Under the pieces are notes generated by a model. That model saw only the letters and a program-made list of their open reading frames with translations, ran no database searches and was not told where the DNA came from. Of a stretch of DNA of 64,000 bases, positions 24,979-33,176 are shown piece by piece (position 1 is the stretch's first letter; each line of letters starts with the position of its first letter). A program made the translations under genes and the position numbers. The stretch spans positions 159,392 to 223,391 of the forward strand of contig JAFRYZ010000041.1 of the NCBI GenBank assembly GCA_017442825.1. Direction: 5' to 3'. The stretch is from Prevotella sp. (GTDB taxonomy: Bacteria > Bacteroidota > Bacteroidia > Bacteroidales > Bacteroidaceae).

Positions 24979-26553
24979 TTAGTGATTATCGTTTTCCTCT
25001 TTCATGTCGATGAAGTGCCGTTCCGAGTCGTAGAACTCATATTGCAACATGGCTAACTTCTGTGAGGGAACGATACGCACTCCGATGCCGTATTTGATTT
25101 GCCATTTTCGTTTCAGGCTAATAAAGCCCTGGTTGATGTATGCAGCAACATACGGATGGACGTGCAGGTAGAATTTTCTGATGCCAATCTTGTTGACCAG
25201 GTTATCAATTTTCCTCTCCAGTTGGTCGGTGAAAAGAATGCTTGCCTTGATCTTTCCACTTCCGAAACACGTCGGGCACTCTTCCTCTACATTGATATCG
25301 ACAGCAGGTCGTACGCGCTGTCGTGTGATTTGCATCAGTCCGAACTTAGACAGCGGCAGGATGTTGTGGCGGGCACGGTCGTTCTTCATGTTCTCGCACA
25401 TGCGCTCGTAGAGCAGCTGGCGGTCTTCCGCCAGATTCATGTCGATGAAGTCGACGACGATGATGCCTCCCATGTCGCGCAATCTGAGTTGCCTTGCCAG
25501 TTCGTCGGCAGCGCCCAGGTTGGCTTCCAGTGCGTTTTGTTCCTGTCCGTTCTCCTTCTTGGTTCGTGTACCGCTGTTCACGTCCACCACGTGCATGGCC
25601 TCGGTATGTTCGATGATGAGGTAGGCTCCATGTTTGTAGTTGACGGTCTTGCCGAACCCCGACTTGAGTTGTTTTGTCACGTCGAAGGCATCGAAGATAG
25701 GCACCTTACCGTCGTACTTCTTCACTATGCCCGCCTTTTCAGGGGCTATTAGAGAGACATAGTGCTTGATGGCTGTGCAGATCTCGTCGTCGTTGATGTA
25801 GATGTTCTCGTAGGTAGGATTAAACAAGTCGCGCATCATGGCGACCGCCCTACCCTTTTCTTCGAAGACGAGCTGTGGCAGTTGTTGTGCTTTCTGCACC
25901 TTGGTAATGAGTTCGTCCCATCGTTTCAGCAAGACTTTCATTTCAGCGTCGAGTTCCGCCACCCTTTTTCCTTCCGCCACCGTTCTTACGATGACGCCGA
26001 AGTTTTTTGGTGTGATGCTCCGTATGAGCTGTTTGAGTCGAGCTCTCTCGGCGCTGCTTTTGATTTTAGAGGAAACAGAGACTTTATCGTCGAATGGTAT
26101 GAGCACCAGGTAGCGTCCTGCGAGCGACAGTTCTGCCGTGAGTCGCGGTCCCTTGGTGGATATGGGTTCTTTAACGATTTGTACCAACACCTCTTGTCCG
26201 GGCGTCAATACGTGTTGCACGCTGCCTTCCTTCTCGGTGTTGGGCAGTCGTGAAGCCTTAGTAATGGGATAAAGTCTCTTTCTGTCGCTTCTTACCTGTT
26301 TCAGGTATTTTGCAAAGGAGTTGAATTGATTTCCCAAGTCAAGATAATGCAGAAAGGCATCGCGCTCATAACCTACATCTACGAAACAGGCGTTGAGCCC
26401 TGGCATGAGTTTTTTGACTTTTGCCAAGTAGATGTTGCCGACGGAAAAAGAAGCCTCTCTCGGTTCCTTCTGGTATTCGACCACTTTTTTGTCTTCCAGA
26501 AGTGCGATGGAAATCTCTTTCTGTCCTACGTCGATGATTACTTCGCTCGTCAT
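24979..26553 (-). CDS. rng: Ribonuclease E/G family endoribonuclease
   Basis: Single-strand endoribonuclease of rRNA maturation and mRNA decay. Length is 524 residues, the RNase G type without the long RNase E degradosome tail. An S1-like domain spans about residues 35-125 (VGNIYLAKVKKLMPGLNACFVDVG). The catalytic Mg2+ aspartates sit in MHVVDVNSGT and IVVDFIDM, and the zinc-link cysteines in CPTCFGSG. It is upstream of nothing on its strand; a terminator follows immediately. Confidence 0.96.
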   Translation of the reverse strand: MTSEVIIDVGQKEISIALLEDKKVVEYQKEPREASFSVGNIYLAKVKKLMPGLNACFVDVGYERDAFLHYLDLGNQFNSFAKYLKQVRSDRKRLYPITKASRLPNTEKEGSVQHVLTPGQEVLVQIVKEPISTKGPRLTAELSLAGRYLVLIPFDDKVSVSSKIKSSAERARLKQLIRSITPKNFGVIVRTVAEGKRVAELDAEMKVLLKRWDELITKVQKAQQLPQLVFEEKGRAVAMMRDLFNPTYENIYINDDEICTAIKHYVSLIAPEKAGIVKKYDGKVPIFDAFDVTKQLKSGFGKTVNYKHGAYLIIEHTEAMHVVDVNSGTRTKKENGQEQNALEANLGAADELARQLRLRDMGGIIVVDFIDMNLAEDRQLLYERMCENMKNDRARHNILPLSKFGLMQITRQRVRPAVDINVEEECPTCFGSGKIKASILFTDQLERKIDNLVNKIGIRKFYLHVHPYVAAYINQGFISLKRKWQIKYGIGVRIVPSQKLAMLQYEFYDSERHFIDMKEENDNH

Positions 26554-26582
26554 GCTCTGTATTACTTGTTGGTTTTTTCAGC

Positions 26583-26649
26583 GATTAGGGATTAAGGTAT
26601 TGAAAAAACTCCGTGTTTCCACCTTTCTTCCACACCCTAATCCCTAATC
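26583..26649. repeat. Inverted repeat between rng and the 29-residue gene
   Basis: GATTAGGGATTA (26583-26594) and its exact complement TAATCCCTAATC (26638-26649) flank 43 bases. This could act as an attenuating hairpin ahead of rng. Confidence 0.7.
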
Positions 26650-26670
26650 TTTTTCGAACGACCTTAGCCC

Positions 26671-26760
26671 TTACTTGCTCTTGTGTCTGTTCTTTCTCAG
26701 TCTCTTCTTACGCTTATGCGTGGCCATCTTGTGACCTTTCTTTTTCTTTCCGTTTGGCAT
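26671..26760 (-). CDS. 29-residue basic protein, possible small ribosomal protein
   Basis: Reads MPNGKKKKGHKMATHKRKKR, then LRKNRHKSK. Sixteen of 29 residues are Lys, Arg or His. Similar tiny basic proteins are universal in Bacteroidetes. The HKRKKRLRKNRHK core resembles the AURKAIP1/COX24 motif of mitochondrial mS38 and actinobacterial bS22, so a ribosomal role is likely. It lies between rng and HU on the same strand. Confidence 0.75.
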   Translation of the reverse strand: MPNGKKKKGHKMATHKRKKRLRKNRHKSK

Positions 26761-26836
26761 ATTAAAAATGTTTTATTTGTGATATATAATTTATTGTGTA
26801 TTCTTTGTTGTCAGGGCTGTTGTGCCTCTCGCCTCC

Positions 26837-27115
26837 TTACTCACCCTTCACCTGGTTAATGAACGTTCTTGCCGGTTTGAATGTCGGGAAGTCATGTGCG
26901 GGTATGATGATGGTCGTATTCTTTGAGATATTACGAGCCGTTTTCTCTGCACGACGCTTGAGAATGAAGCTACCAAAACCGCGCAAGTAGATGTTTTCCT
27001 TTTCGGCAAGACTATCTTTAATGGCTTCCATAAAAGATTCGACCACTGCCGTTACGTCTTTTTTTGTTATGCCGGTGTTTTCGACAATCTCATTGATAAT
27101 ATCAGCCTTTGTCAT
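26837..27115 (-). CDS. HU-family DNA-binding protein
   Basis: A canonical 92-residue HU/IHF protein: MTKADIINEIVENTGITKKD, the dimer core with IYLRGFGSFILKRR, and the DNA arm RNISKNTTIIIPAHDFPTFKP. The arm lacks the usual RNPxT sequence (RNISKNTT instead), though the Pro at its tip is kept. It is the housekeeping type, unlike the long forms at 16233 and 63765. Its promoter faces away from the coaW promoter. Confidence 0.95.
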   Translation of the reverse strand: MTKADIINEIVENTGITKKDVTAVVESFMEAIKDSLAEKENIYLRGFGSFILKRRAEKTARNISKNTTIIIPAHDFPTFKPARTFINQVKGE

Positions 27116-27170
27116 TGTTGTAGTATTTAAAAGTTGTTATATGGTATTGTGATTAAATTCTAACGGGTTG

Positions 27171-27178
27171 CAAAGGTA
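27171..27178 (-). promoter_or_regulatory. -7 box for HU gene
   Basis: TACCTTTG on the minus strand, about 55 nt before the start codon. Confidence 0.55.
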
Positions 27179-27228
27179 GTGGTTTTTAAGAAGATACGAA
27201 AACATATTGCGGTTTTTTTTCAAAATCT

Positions 27229-27259
27229 TTTGAATTGTCTTCAGTTTGCACTACCTTTG
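27229..27259 (+). promoter_or_regulatory. Promoter for coaW, predicting a leaderless mRNA
   Basis: TTTG (27229-27232), 19 nt, TACCTTTG (27252-27259): a perfect consensus. The coaW ATG begins only five bases after the -7 box, where transcription itself should start. Confidence 0.85.
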
Positions 27260-27264
27260 CAGGC

Positions 27265-28095
27265 ATGAAAACGGTAATAGGTATAGATGTAGGCATTTCT
27301 ACTACAAAGATTGTTGGTATTCGTTCAGGTAAAGTTATTTCTCCCTTGCGCATCCGTGCCACCGACCCGGTGACCTCGCTCTATGGTGCCTTCGGCAAAT
27401 ATCTCTACGACAACAAGATAGAGCTGTCCGACGTAGCGCAGGTGATGCTGACCGGTGTCGGCTCCGCCTATATCGACAAACCCGTCTACGGCTTGCCTAC
27501 TACCCATGCTGAGGAGTTTCTTGCCGATGGCTGGGGTGCTCGTTTCGAGAGTGAGCTCGACCGCATGATGGTGGTGAGCATGGGCACTGGGACGTCTATC
27601 GTTCGTTGCGACGGCGGTGACATCCGTCACATCGGCGGCATCGGCATCGGCGGCGGCACGCTGACCGGTCTTTCGCGCCTGTTGCTGAAAACCGATGATG
27701 TGCACCAGATAGCCTCTTTGGCCACGAGGGGCGACATCAGCCACATCAACCTTCTCATCGGCGACATCAGTGCCAAACCCCTGCCCGGTCTGCCTATGGA
27801 CGCCACTGCATCGCTCTTTGCTGCGGCACAAGCCAATGCCTCTCGCGAGGATATCGCTCTGGGACTCATCTGCATGGTGTTGCAGGCCGTAGGCTCAGCC
27901 GCCATCTTGAGTGCGCTCGACAGCGGCATCAAGGATTTTGTGCTGATAGGCAACCTGACACTTCTGCCGCAGTGCAAGGAAGTATTCCCGATGATGGAAC
28001 AGCTTTACGGCGTCCGCTTCATCATTCCCAAATACTCAGAATACTGCACCGCCATCGGTGCAGCCCTCTGCTACGAGCACTATAAAATAAGGTAA
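27265..28095 (+). CDS. coaW: Type II pantothenate kinase
   Basis: Phosphorylates pantothenate in the first step of CoA synthesis. Acetate/sugar-kinase (ASKHA) fold, 276 residues: phosphate loop GIDVGISTTKIVGI at the N-terminus, catalytic Glu region THAEEFLADG, VSMGTGTSIVRC, and the glycine-rich GGIGIGGGTLTGLSRL. Type II enzymes are typical of Staphylococcus and of some other bacteria including Bacteroidetes. The start at 27265 is forced by the family N-terminus. panB of the same pathway is at 46387. Confidence 0.9.
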   Translation: MKTVIGIDVGISTTKIVGIRSGKVISPLRIRATDPVTSLYGAFGKYLYDNKIELSDVAQVMLTGVGSAYIDKPVYGLPTTHAEEFLADGWGARFESELDRMMVVSMGTGTSIVRCDGGDIRHIGGIGIGGGTLTGLSRLLLKTDDVHQIASLATRGDISHINLLIGDISAKPLPGLPMDATASLFAAAQANASREDIALGLICMVLQAVGSAAILSALDSGIKDFVLIGNLTLLPQCKEVFPMMEQLYGVRFIIPKYSEYCTAIGAALCYEHYKIR

Positions 28096-28139
28096 AAGAT
28101 AACATTTCAGCATCACAAGCACTAAAAAACGAATAGAAC

Positions 28140-29576
28140 ATGGGTGGTTTTTTTGGAACAATCTCCGTAAAGGAATGCGCCAGCGATTTATTCTACGGCA
28201 CTGACTATCAGTCGCATTTAGGAACAAAGCGCGCAGGTCTCGTCACATTCGATCCCGAACTGGGTTTCAACCGTTCAATCCACAGTCTGGAGCGCAACTA
28301 TTTCCGTTCGCGCTTCGAGGACGAGCTTACTAACTTCAAGGGCAACCAAGGCATTGGCGTCATCAGCGACACCGAGCCGCAGCCCATCATCGTGAATTCT
28401 CATCTAGGTCGCTATGCCGTTGTCACGGTGGCAAAAATCAACAACATGCCCGAGATAGCCGCGGAGTTGTTGGAGCAACGCATCCACTTCAGCGAGCAGA
28501 GCGCCAACAAGATCAACCAGACCGAGCTGGTGGCGCTGCTCATCAACATGGGCAAGACCTTTGTTGATGGCATCAACAACGTCTATAAGCGCATCAAGGG
28601 CTCGTGCTCGATGCTCGTACTGACCGAAGACGGCATCATTGCCGCGCGCGACTTCCTGGGGCGCACACCCATCGTCATCGGCAAGAAAGCGGGAGCCTAT
28701 GCCGTAACAAGCGAGACGACAGCCTTCCCCAACCTCGACTACGTGAAAGTGCGCGACATCGGTCCGGGCGAAATCGTCCGCCTTCGTGCTGACAGCGTAG
28801 AGGTGCTGCAGAAACCCTTCTCTCGTTGCCAGTTCTGTTCGTTCCTGTGGGTTTACTATGGTTTCCCCTCCAGCGACTACGAGGGTGTGAACACCGAGTC
28901 TGTACGCGAGAAGAACGGCAGGATGATGGGTGAACAAGACCATACGCAAGCCGATTGCGTCTGCGGCATTCCCGATTCGGGTGTGGGCATGGCACTAGGC
29001 TACAGCGACGGCCACAAGATTCCCTACCAGCGCGCCGTGGTGAAATACACACCCACCTGGCCGCGCTCCTTCACTCCTGGCAACCAGACGCGCCGCGACC
29101 TGGTGGCACGCATGAAGCTCATTCCGAACCCCGCCATACTGAAAGACCAGCGCATCGTCTTCTGCGACGACTCCATCGTGCGCGGCACGCAGCTTCGCGA
29201 CAACGTGCGCACTTTCTTCGACAATGGTGCCAAAGAGGTGCATGTTCGCATCTCCTGTCCGCCGCTCATCTACGGCTGCCCCTTCATCGGATTCACGTCG
29301 AGCAAGAGCGACCTGGAACTCATCACGCGCCGCATCATCAAGGATTTTGAGGGCGACGAGAACAAAAATCTGGAGTTTTATGCCCGGACCGACTCGCCGC
29401 AATACCAGCGCATGGTCGATGAGATAGGCAGGCGTCTGGGACTGACTTCCGTAAAGTTTGCCAAACTGGAATCGCTCGTCGAGAGCATCGGCATACCCAA
29501 AGAACGCATCTGCACCCACTGCTTCGACGGCAGCAGCTACAGCCCCGACGAAGTGGCAAGAGAAGAACTGGGGTGA
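28140..29576 (+). CDS. PurF-like amidophosphoribosyltransferase lacking the glutaminase cysteine
   Basis: A 478-residue PurF homologue. The phosphoribosyltransferase half is intact, with the PRPP loop IVFCDDSIVRGTQ and CGIPDSGVGMALGY. The N-terminus reads MGGFFGTISVKEC, so Gly replaces the catalytic Cys that normally follows the initiator Met. The HNGN oxyanion motif is also replaced (VTVAKINN). Glutamine hydrolysis by the standard route should be impossible. It may use free ammonia or have another role. Cysteines in CQFC, CVCG and CTHC could bind an Fe-S cluster as in some PurF proteins. It follows coaW on the same strand after 44 bases. Confidence 0.85.
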   Translation: MGGFFGTISVKECASDLFYGTDYQSHLGTKRAGLVTFDPELGFNRSIHSLERNYFRSRFEDELTNFKGNQGIGVISDTEPQPIIVNSHLGRYAVVTVAKINNMPEIAAELLEQRIHFSEQSANKINQTELVALLINMGKTFVDGINNVYKRIKGSCSMLVLTEDGIIAARDFLGRTPIVIGKKAGAYAVTSETTAFPNLDYVKVRDIGPGEIVRLRADSVEVLQKPFSRCQFCSFLWVYYGFPSSDYEGVNTESVREKNGRMMGEQDHTQADCVCGIPDSGVGMALGYSDGHKIPYQRAVVKYTPTWPRSFTPGNQTRRDLVARMKLIPNPAILKDQRIVFCDDSIVRGTQLRDNVRTFFDNGAKEVHVRISCPPLIYGCPFIGFTSSKSDLELITRRIIKDFEGDENKNLEFYARTDSPQYQRMVDEIGRRLGLTSVKFAKLESLVESIGIPKERICTHCFDGSSYSPDEVAREELG

Positions 29577-29580
29577 CGGT

Positions 29581-29660
29581 CTAGCCCCCACCCTTAAGGG
29601 GGGGGGACCAGAAAACCTAGAAGACCTAGGAAAGCCTAGAACTCCTAGGAAAGTCTAGGG
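29581..29660. repeat. G/C palindrome and CCTAG-type short tandem repeat
   Basis: CCCCCACCCTTAAGGGGGGG follows purF. Then five imperfect units of CCTAGGAAAG run to 29660 (CCTAGAAGA, CCTAGGAAAG, CCTAGAACT, CCTAGGAAAG, TCTAGGGAAAG). A related array lies at 32089-32130. Confidence 0.75.
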
Positions 29661-29673
29661 AAAGCCTTCAAGA

Positions 29674-30999
29674 TTACAATATATCCAATGCTTGTTTGAT
29701 GTCGTCGAGGATATCGGCGACATCTTCTATTCCCACCGATAGGCGGATGAGGTCAGGAGCCACACCGGCTTCGCGCAACTGTTCGTCGGAGAGCTGGCGG
29801 TGGGTATGGCTGGCAGGATGGAGCACGCAGGTGCGTGCGTCAGCTACATGTGTGACGATGTTGACAAGCCGCAGCGCGTCCATGAACTTCACGGCAGTAG
29901 CGCGGTCGCCTTTCAGTCCGAAGGCAATCACTCCACACGATCCGCCGGGCAGGTATTTCTGAGCCAGCGCGTGGTCTTGGTCGTCGGGGAGTCCGCTGTA
30001 GTGCACCCATGCCACCCGCTCGTCGTCGTGCAGGAATTCCGCTACCTTCTGTGCGTTCTTGCAATGTTGCGGCACGCGCAGGTGCAGCGTCTCCAGTCCC
30101 AGGTTGAGCAGGAAGGAGTTTTGCGGCGCTGGTATCGAACCGAGGTCGCGCATGAGCTGAGCCACGAGTTTTGTGATATACGCCATTTTTCCGAACGCCT
30201 TCGTGTAGGTGAGCCCGTGATACGACTCGTCGGGCGTGGTCAGTCCGGGGAACTTTGGCAGCGACAAATGTTGCGTGTAGAGCGAATCCTCTCCCTGATG
30301 TGTACAGGTATCCCAGTCGAAGTTTCCGCTATCAACGATACATCCGCCCACCTGCGTGGCGTGTCCGTCCATGTATTTCGTAGTAGAGTGCGTCACGATG
30401 TCAGCCCCCCATTCGAAGGGTCGGCAGTTGATGGGTGTCGGGAAGGTGTTATCGACAATCAGGGGCACGCCGTTCTTGTGGGCTATGCGTGCAAACTTCT
30501 CGATGTCTAGTATGCGACATCCAGGATTTGAAATGGTTTCGCCGAAGAGCGCCTTCGTGTTCGGCCGAAAAGCCGCCTGAATCTCCTCCTCCGAAGCCTC
30601 CTGGCTGACAAAGGTGCATTCGATGCCCAGTTTCTTCATCGTCACCCCGAAGAGGTTGTAGGTGCCGCCGTAGATTTCGTTTGAGGTAACGAAGTGATCG
30701 CCTGCCTGACAGATGTTGAACAAGGCGTAGAAGTTGGCAGCCTGTCCGCTCGACGTCAGCATAGCCCCCACACCCCCTTCCAGGGCAGCAATCTTGCTTG
30801 CCACGGCGTCGTTGGTGGGATTTTGCAGTCGGGTGTAGAAATAGCCCTCCTTCTTCAGGTCGAAGAGGTCAGCCATCTCCTCCGTGTTGTCATACTTGAA
30901 CGTAGTACTCTGGTAGATGGGCAGCACACGCGGCTCGCCGTTCTTCGGTTTCCACCCAGCCTGTACGCAGAGTGTTCCCCGCTTCATTTTCTTTTCCAT
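29674..30999 (-). CDS. metY: O-acetylhomoserine sulfhydrylase / aminocarboxypropyltransferase
   Basis: PLP enzyme of the Cys/Met metabolism family, making homocysteine from O-acetylhomoserine and sulfide. Length is 441 residues. Family marks: VLPIYQSTTFKYD, YTRLQNPTNDAVASKIAALEGG, and the PLP lysine in THSTTKYMDGH. The ~430-residue length and the long insert after the lysine favour MetY over MetB or MetC. The start may be 30999 or the ATG at 30987. Confidence 0.92.
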   Translation of the reverse strand: MEKKMKRGTLCVQAGWKPKNGEPRVLPIYQSTTFKYDNTEEMADLFDLKKEGYFYTRLQNPTNDAVASKIAALEGGVGAMLTSSGQAANFYALFNICQAGDHFVTSNEIYGGTYNLFGVTMKKLGIECTFVSQEASEEEIQAAFRPNTKALFGETISNPGCRILDIEKFARIAHKNGVPLIVDNTFPTPINCRPFEWGADIVTHSTTKYMDGHATQVGGCIVDSGNFDWDTCTHQGEDSLYTQHLSLPKFPGLTTPDESYHGLTYTKAFGKMAYITKLVAQLMRDLGSIPAPQNSFLLNLGLETLHLRVPQHCKNAQKVAEFLHDDERVAWVHYSGLPDDQDHALAQKYLPGGSCGVIAFGLKGDRATAVKFMDALRLVNIVTHVADARTCVLHPASHTHRQLSDEQLREAGVAPDLIRLSVGIEDVADILDDIKQALDIL

Positions 31000-31166
31000 A
31001 TCTTGTTATTAAATAAATTAAGTCCCTTGAAGAAAGTCCCCTACCCCCCTTATAGGGGGAACCTTCGACCTCCGCCCTATCTACTACCCTCATTGGACAT
31101 TGGAAGTTTTGGACGCTTTCGAACTGCAAAGGTAATAAATAATTGTGAATTATGAATTGTAAATTG

Positions 31167-31211
31167 TCAATTGTCAATTATCAATTAATTATAAAATAAT
31201 TACTACCTTTG
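31167..31211 (+). promoter_or_regulatory. AT-rich portable-promoter repeat upstream of trmB
   Basis: AATTGTCAATTATCAATTAA, then TTATAAAATAATTAC and TACCTTTG (31204-31211). The same block ends in TACCTTTG at 33081-33117 (minus strand) and 43978-44018. It lies 18 bases before the trmB ATG. Confidence 0.75.
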
Positions 31212-31229
31212 CTCCACAAAAGTAAGACT

Positions 31230-32081
31230 ATGAGTAAAGGAAAGTTACAGAAGTTTGCAGAGATGGAGACGTTCAAGAACGTATTCCAGTATCCATTTTC
31301 GGTCATCGAGCAGGTGCCGTTCGAGATGAAAGGCCGTTGGCGCGAGGAGTATTTCCACAACGACCGCCCCATCGTCCTGGAACTGGGTTGCGGTAAAGGC
31401 GAATATACGGTAGGACTAGCGAAACTCTTTCCCTACATGAATTTCATCGGGGTCGATATCAAGGGAGCACGCATGCACAAGGGAGCCAAAGAGGCGCTTG
31501 ACGAAGGACTGGCGAACGTGGCTTTCCTTCGCACGAACATAGAGATAATAGACCGTTTCTTCGGCGAGGACGAGGTGCAGGAGATATGGCTCACCTTCAG
31601 CGACCCACAGATGAAAAATCCTCACAAACGCCTGTCGAGCACCTTCTTCATGGAACGCTATCGTCGCTTCCTTACCGACGGCGGGCTGGTTCACCTGAAG
31701 ACCGACTCGAACTTCCTCTTCACCTATACCACCTATATGGTGGAGCGCAACCGGCTGCCCCTGCTCTTCCGCACCGAAGACCTCTACCACGACAAGCGCC
31801 TGAGGCTGTCGGCAGACCATACGCGCTTCTTTTTCTGCGGCGCCAACGAGCCGGAAGAAAAGGAACAACAGACTTTGGCAGAAGAAGCGGCAGGAAACAT
31901 CTTGCCGAACTTCCAAACCTACTACGAGTCGCAATGGATAGAGCGCGGACTTAACATCAAATACATGCGCTTTGCCCTGCCGCGCGAAGGACGACTAGAG
32001 GAACCGCTGGCGGAGATTGAACTGGACGACTACCGCAGCTACAAACGACCCAAACGCAGCAGCCGGGAGAAGGCGCAATAA
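31230..32081 (+). CDS. trmB: tRNA (guanine-N7)-methyltransferase
   Basis: Methylates G46 of tRNA with SAM. Length is 283 residues, longer than the ~220 of many TrmB proteins, with a C-terminal extension ending [21 protein letters not shown]-binding motif [15 protein letters not shown], then [18 protein letters not shown] and the catalytic [15 protein letters not shown]. The in-frame ATG at 31209 overlaps the -7 box and is rejected. It is a single-gene transcript. Confidence 0.93.
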   Translation: MSKGKLQKFAEMETFKNVFQYPFSVIEQVPFEMKGRWREEYFHNDRPIVLELGCGKGEYTVGLAKLFPYMNFIGVDIKGARMHKGAKEALDEGLANVAFLRTNIEIIDRFFGEDEVQEIWLTFSDPQMKNPHKRLSSTFFMERYRRFLTDGGLVHLKTDSNFLFTYTTYMVERNRLPLLFRTEDLYHDKRLRLSADHTRFFFCGANEPEEKEQQTLAEEAAGNILPNFQTYYESQWIERGLNIKYMRFALPREGRLEEPLAEIELDDYRSYKRPKRSSREKAQ

Positions 32082-32088
32082 TGGGGAT

Positions 32089-32130
32089 TTTTCTAGGAGA
32101 GCCTAGGAATGCCTAGGAGAAAATTAGGAG
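32089..32130. repeat. CCTAGGA short tandem repeat after trmB
   Basis: CTAGGAGAG, CCTAGGAATG, CCTAGGAGAA and TTAGGAGAA in tandem; the same unit family as at 29605-29660. Confidence 0.65.
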
Positions 32131-32164
32131 AATCCGGAAAGACCGGAAAAGTCGGGGAAAGCCC

Positions 32165-33055
32165 CTAGAAAGCAAGCAGCCCTTCCATGGGACTTTTCAG
32201 CACGCTGCCGGCAAGGCAGTTTTCGGCGCTCAGGGCTTCCGTCCACTGGTCGCGGTAGTGCCATGCCACACTGCCGAGGGCGTGCACGGGGAGATCGGGG
32301 CGTTGGTATTTCTTCACGTTCTTTTGCAGGAATGCGCGGAAGTTGGCTACTACGAGCTGGCTGACGCCCGGCGTGTGCAGATGGTCGTGGATGAAGGGTG
32401 AGAAAGAAGCCAGGAAGCGGTTGGCAAGGGGCTGGCGATATACGCGGTCGATGATGTCGGCATAGGTCATGCCCAGCCACTCCAGGAACTCCTGCAGCAG
32501 CGTGGCGGACAGTTCCTCTTTGTACAGGGCGTTGAGGAAGAGCTTGCCCAATACGGCTCCGCTGCCCTCGTCGCCGAGAATATAGCCCAGTGGCGGTATG
32601 TTCTTGACGATAGCCCTGCCGTCGTAGAGACAGCTGTTGGCTCCCGTACCCAGGATGCAGGCGATGCCCTCGTCGTGACGGCACAGGGCTCGTGCGGCAG
32701 CCAGCAGGTCGGAGGCGACGCTGATGGTGAGTTTCGGGGCCGTTTCCGAAGCATACGAGCCCGCATGTGTCGGGGCTACTGAAAGCGCAGTGTGCAGGGC
32801 GCGCATGAGCGTTGCCGCATGGTTTCCGGCACAGCCTGCGCCATAGAATTCCACGTTGAGGGCGTCTCCCCCGACGGTCTTACCTTGCAGCTGCGGCAGC
32901 AGTTCGTGGTTGAGGATGCGAACAATCTCCTCTTCCGACTGATGGACGGGATTGATGCCCTGCGTGGCGATGCGGCAAATGCCATCGTCATCCGTTGCGC
33001 CTGCTAGGAGTGCCCAGTCGGTCTTGGTGCTTCCGCTATCGGCAATAAGTTTCAT
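32165..33055 (-). CDS. BadF/BadG-type ASKHA kinase (N-acetylglucosamine kinase-like)
   Basis: A 296-residue ATPase/sugar-kinase-fold protein: phosphate-1 loop LIADSGSTKTDWALL at the N-terminus, VEFYGAGCAG, ACILGTGANSCLYDG and PLGYILGDEGSGAVLGK, the layout of eukaryotic-type GlcNAc kinases and BadF relatives. The likely role is amino-sugar phosphorylation during glycan or cell-wall recycling. The substrate is inferred only. Its promoter is divergent from mscS. Confidence 0.8.
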   Translation of the reverse strand: MKLIADSGSTKTDWALLAGATDDDGICRIATQGINPVHQSEEEIVRILNHELLPQLQGKTVGGDALNVEFYGAGCAGNHAATLMRALHTALSVAPTHAGSYASETAPKLTISVASDLLAAARALCRHDEGIACILGTGANSCLYDGRAIVKNIPPLGYILGDEGSGAVLGKLFLNALYKEELSATLLQEFLEWLGMTYADIIDRVYRQPLANRFLASFSPFIHDHLHTPGVSQLVVANFRAFLQKNVKKYQRPDLPVHALGSVAWHYRDQWTEALSAENCLAGSVLKSPMEGLLAF

Positions 33056-33080
33056 AAGCCTTTCCTTTTATAATTTTCTG

Positions 33081-33151
33081 CAAAGGTAGGTATTATTTCA
33101 TAATTAATTGACAATTGACAATGGACAATTGATAATTAATTCGTACTTTTG
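33081..33151. promoter_or_regulatory. Divergent promoter region with AT-rich portable-promoter repeat
   Basis: On the minus strand the portable block ends in TACCTTTG (33081-33088) and drives the BadF-type gene. On the plus strand TACTTTTG (33144-33151) precedes the channel gene by 25 nt. Minus-strand 33081-33117 differs from 43982-44018 at one base in 37. Confidence 0.75.
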
Positions 33152-33176
33152 CAAGCAAACAAAATCAGCATCGAGC

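Noticed and set aside
24930-25056. Continuation of the thiD frame beyond 24930
   Set aside because: Similarity to ThiD ends at MNDVQ; the rest reads through the terminator into antisense of rng.
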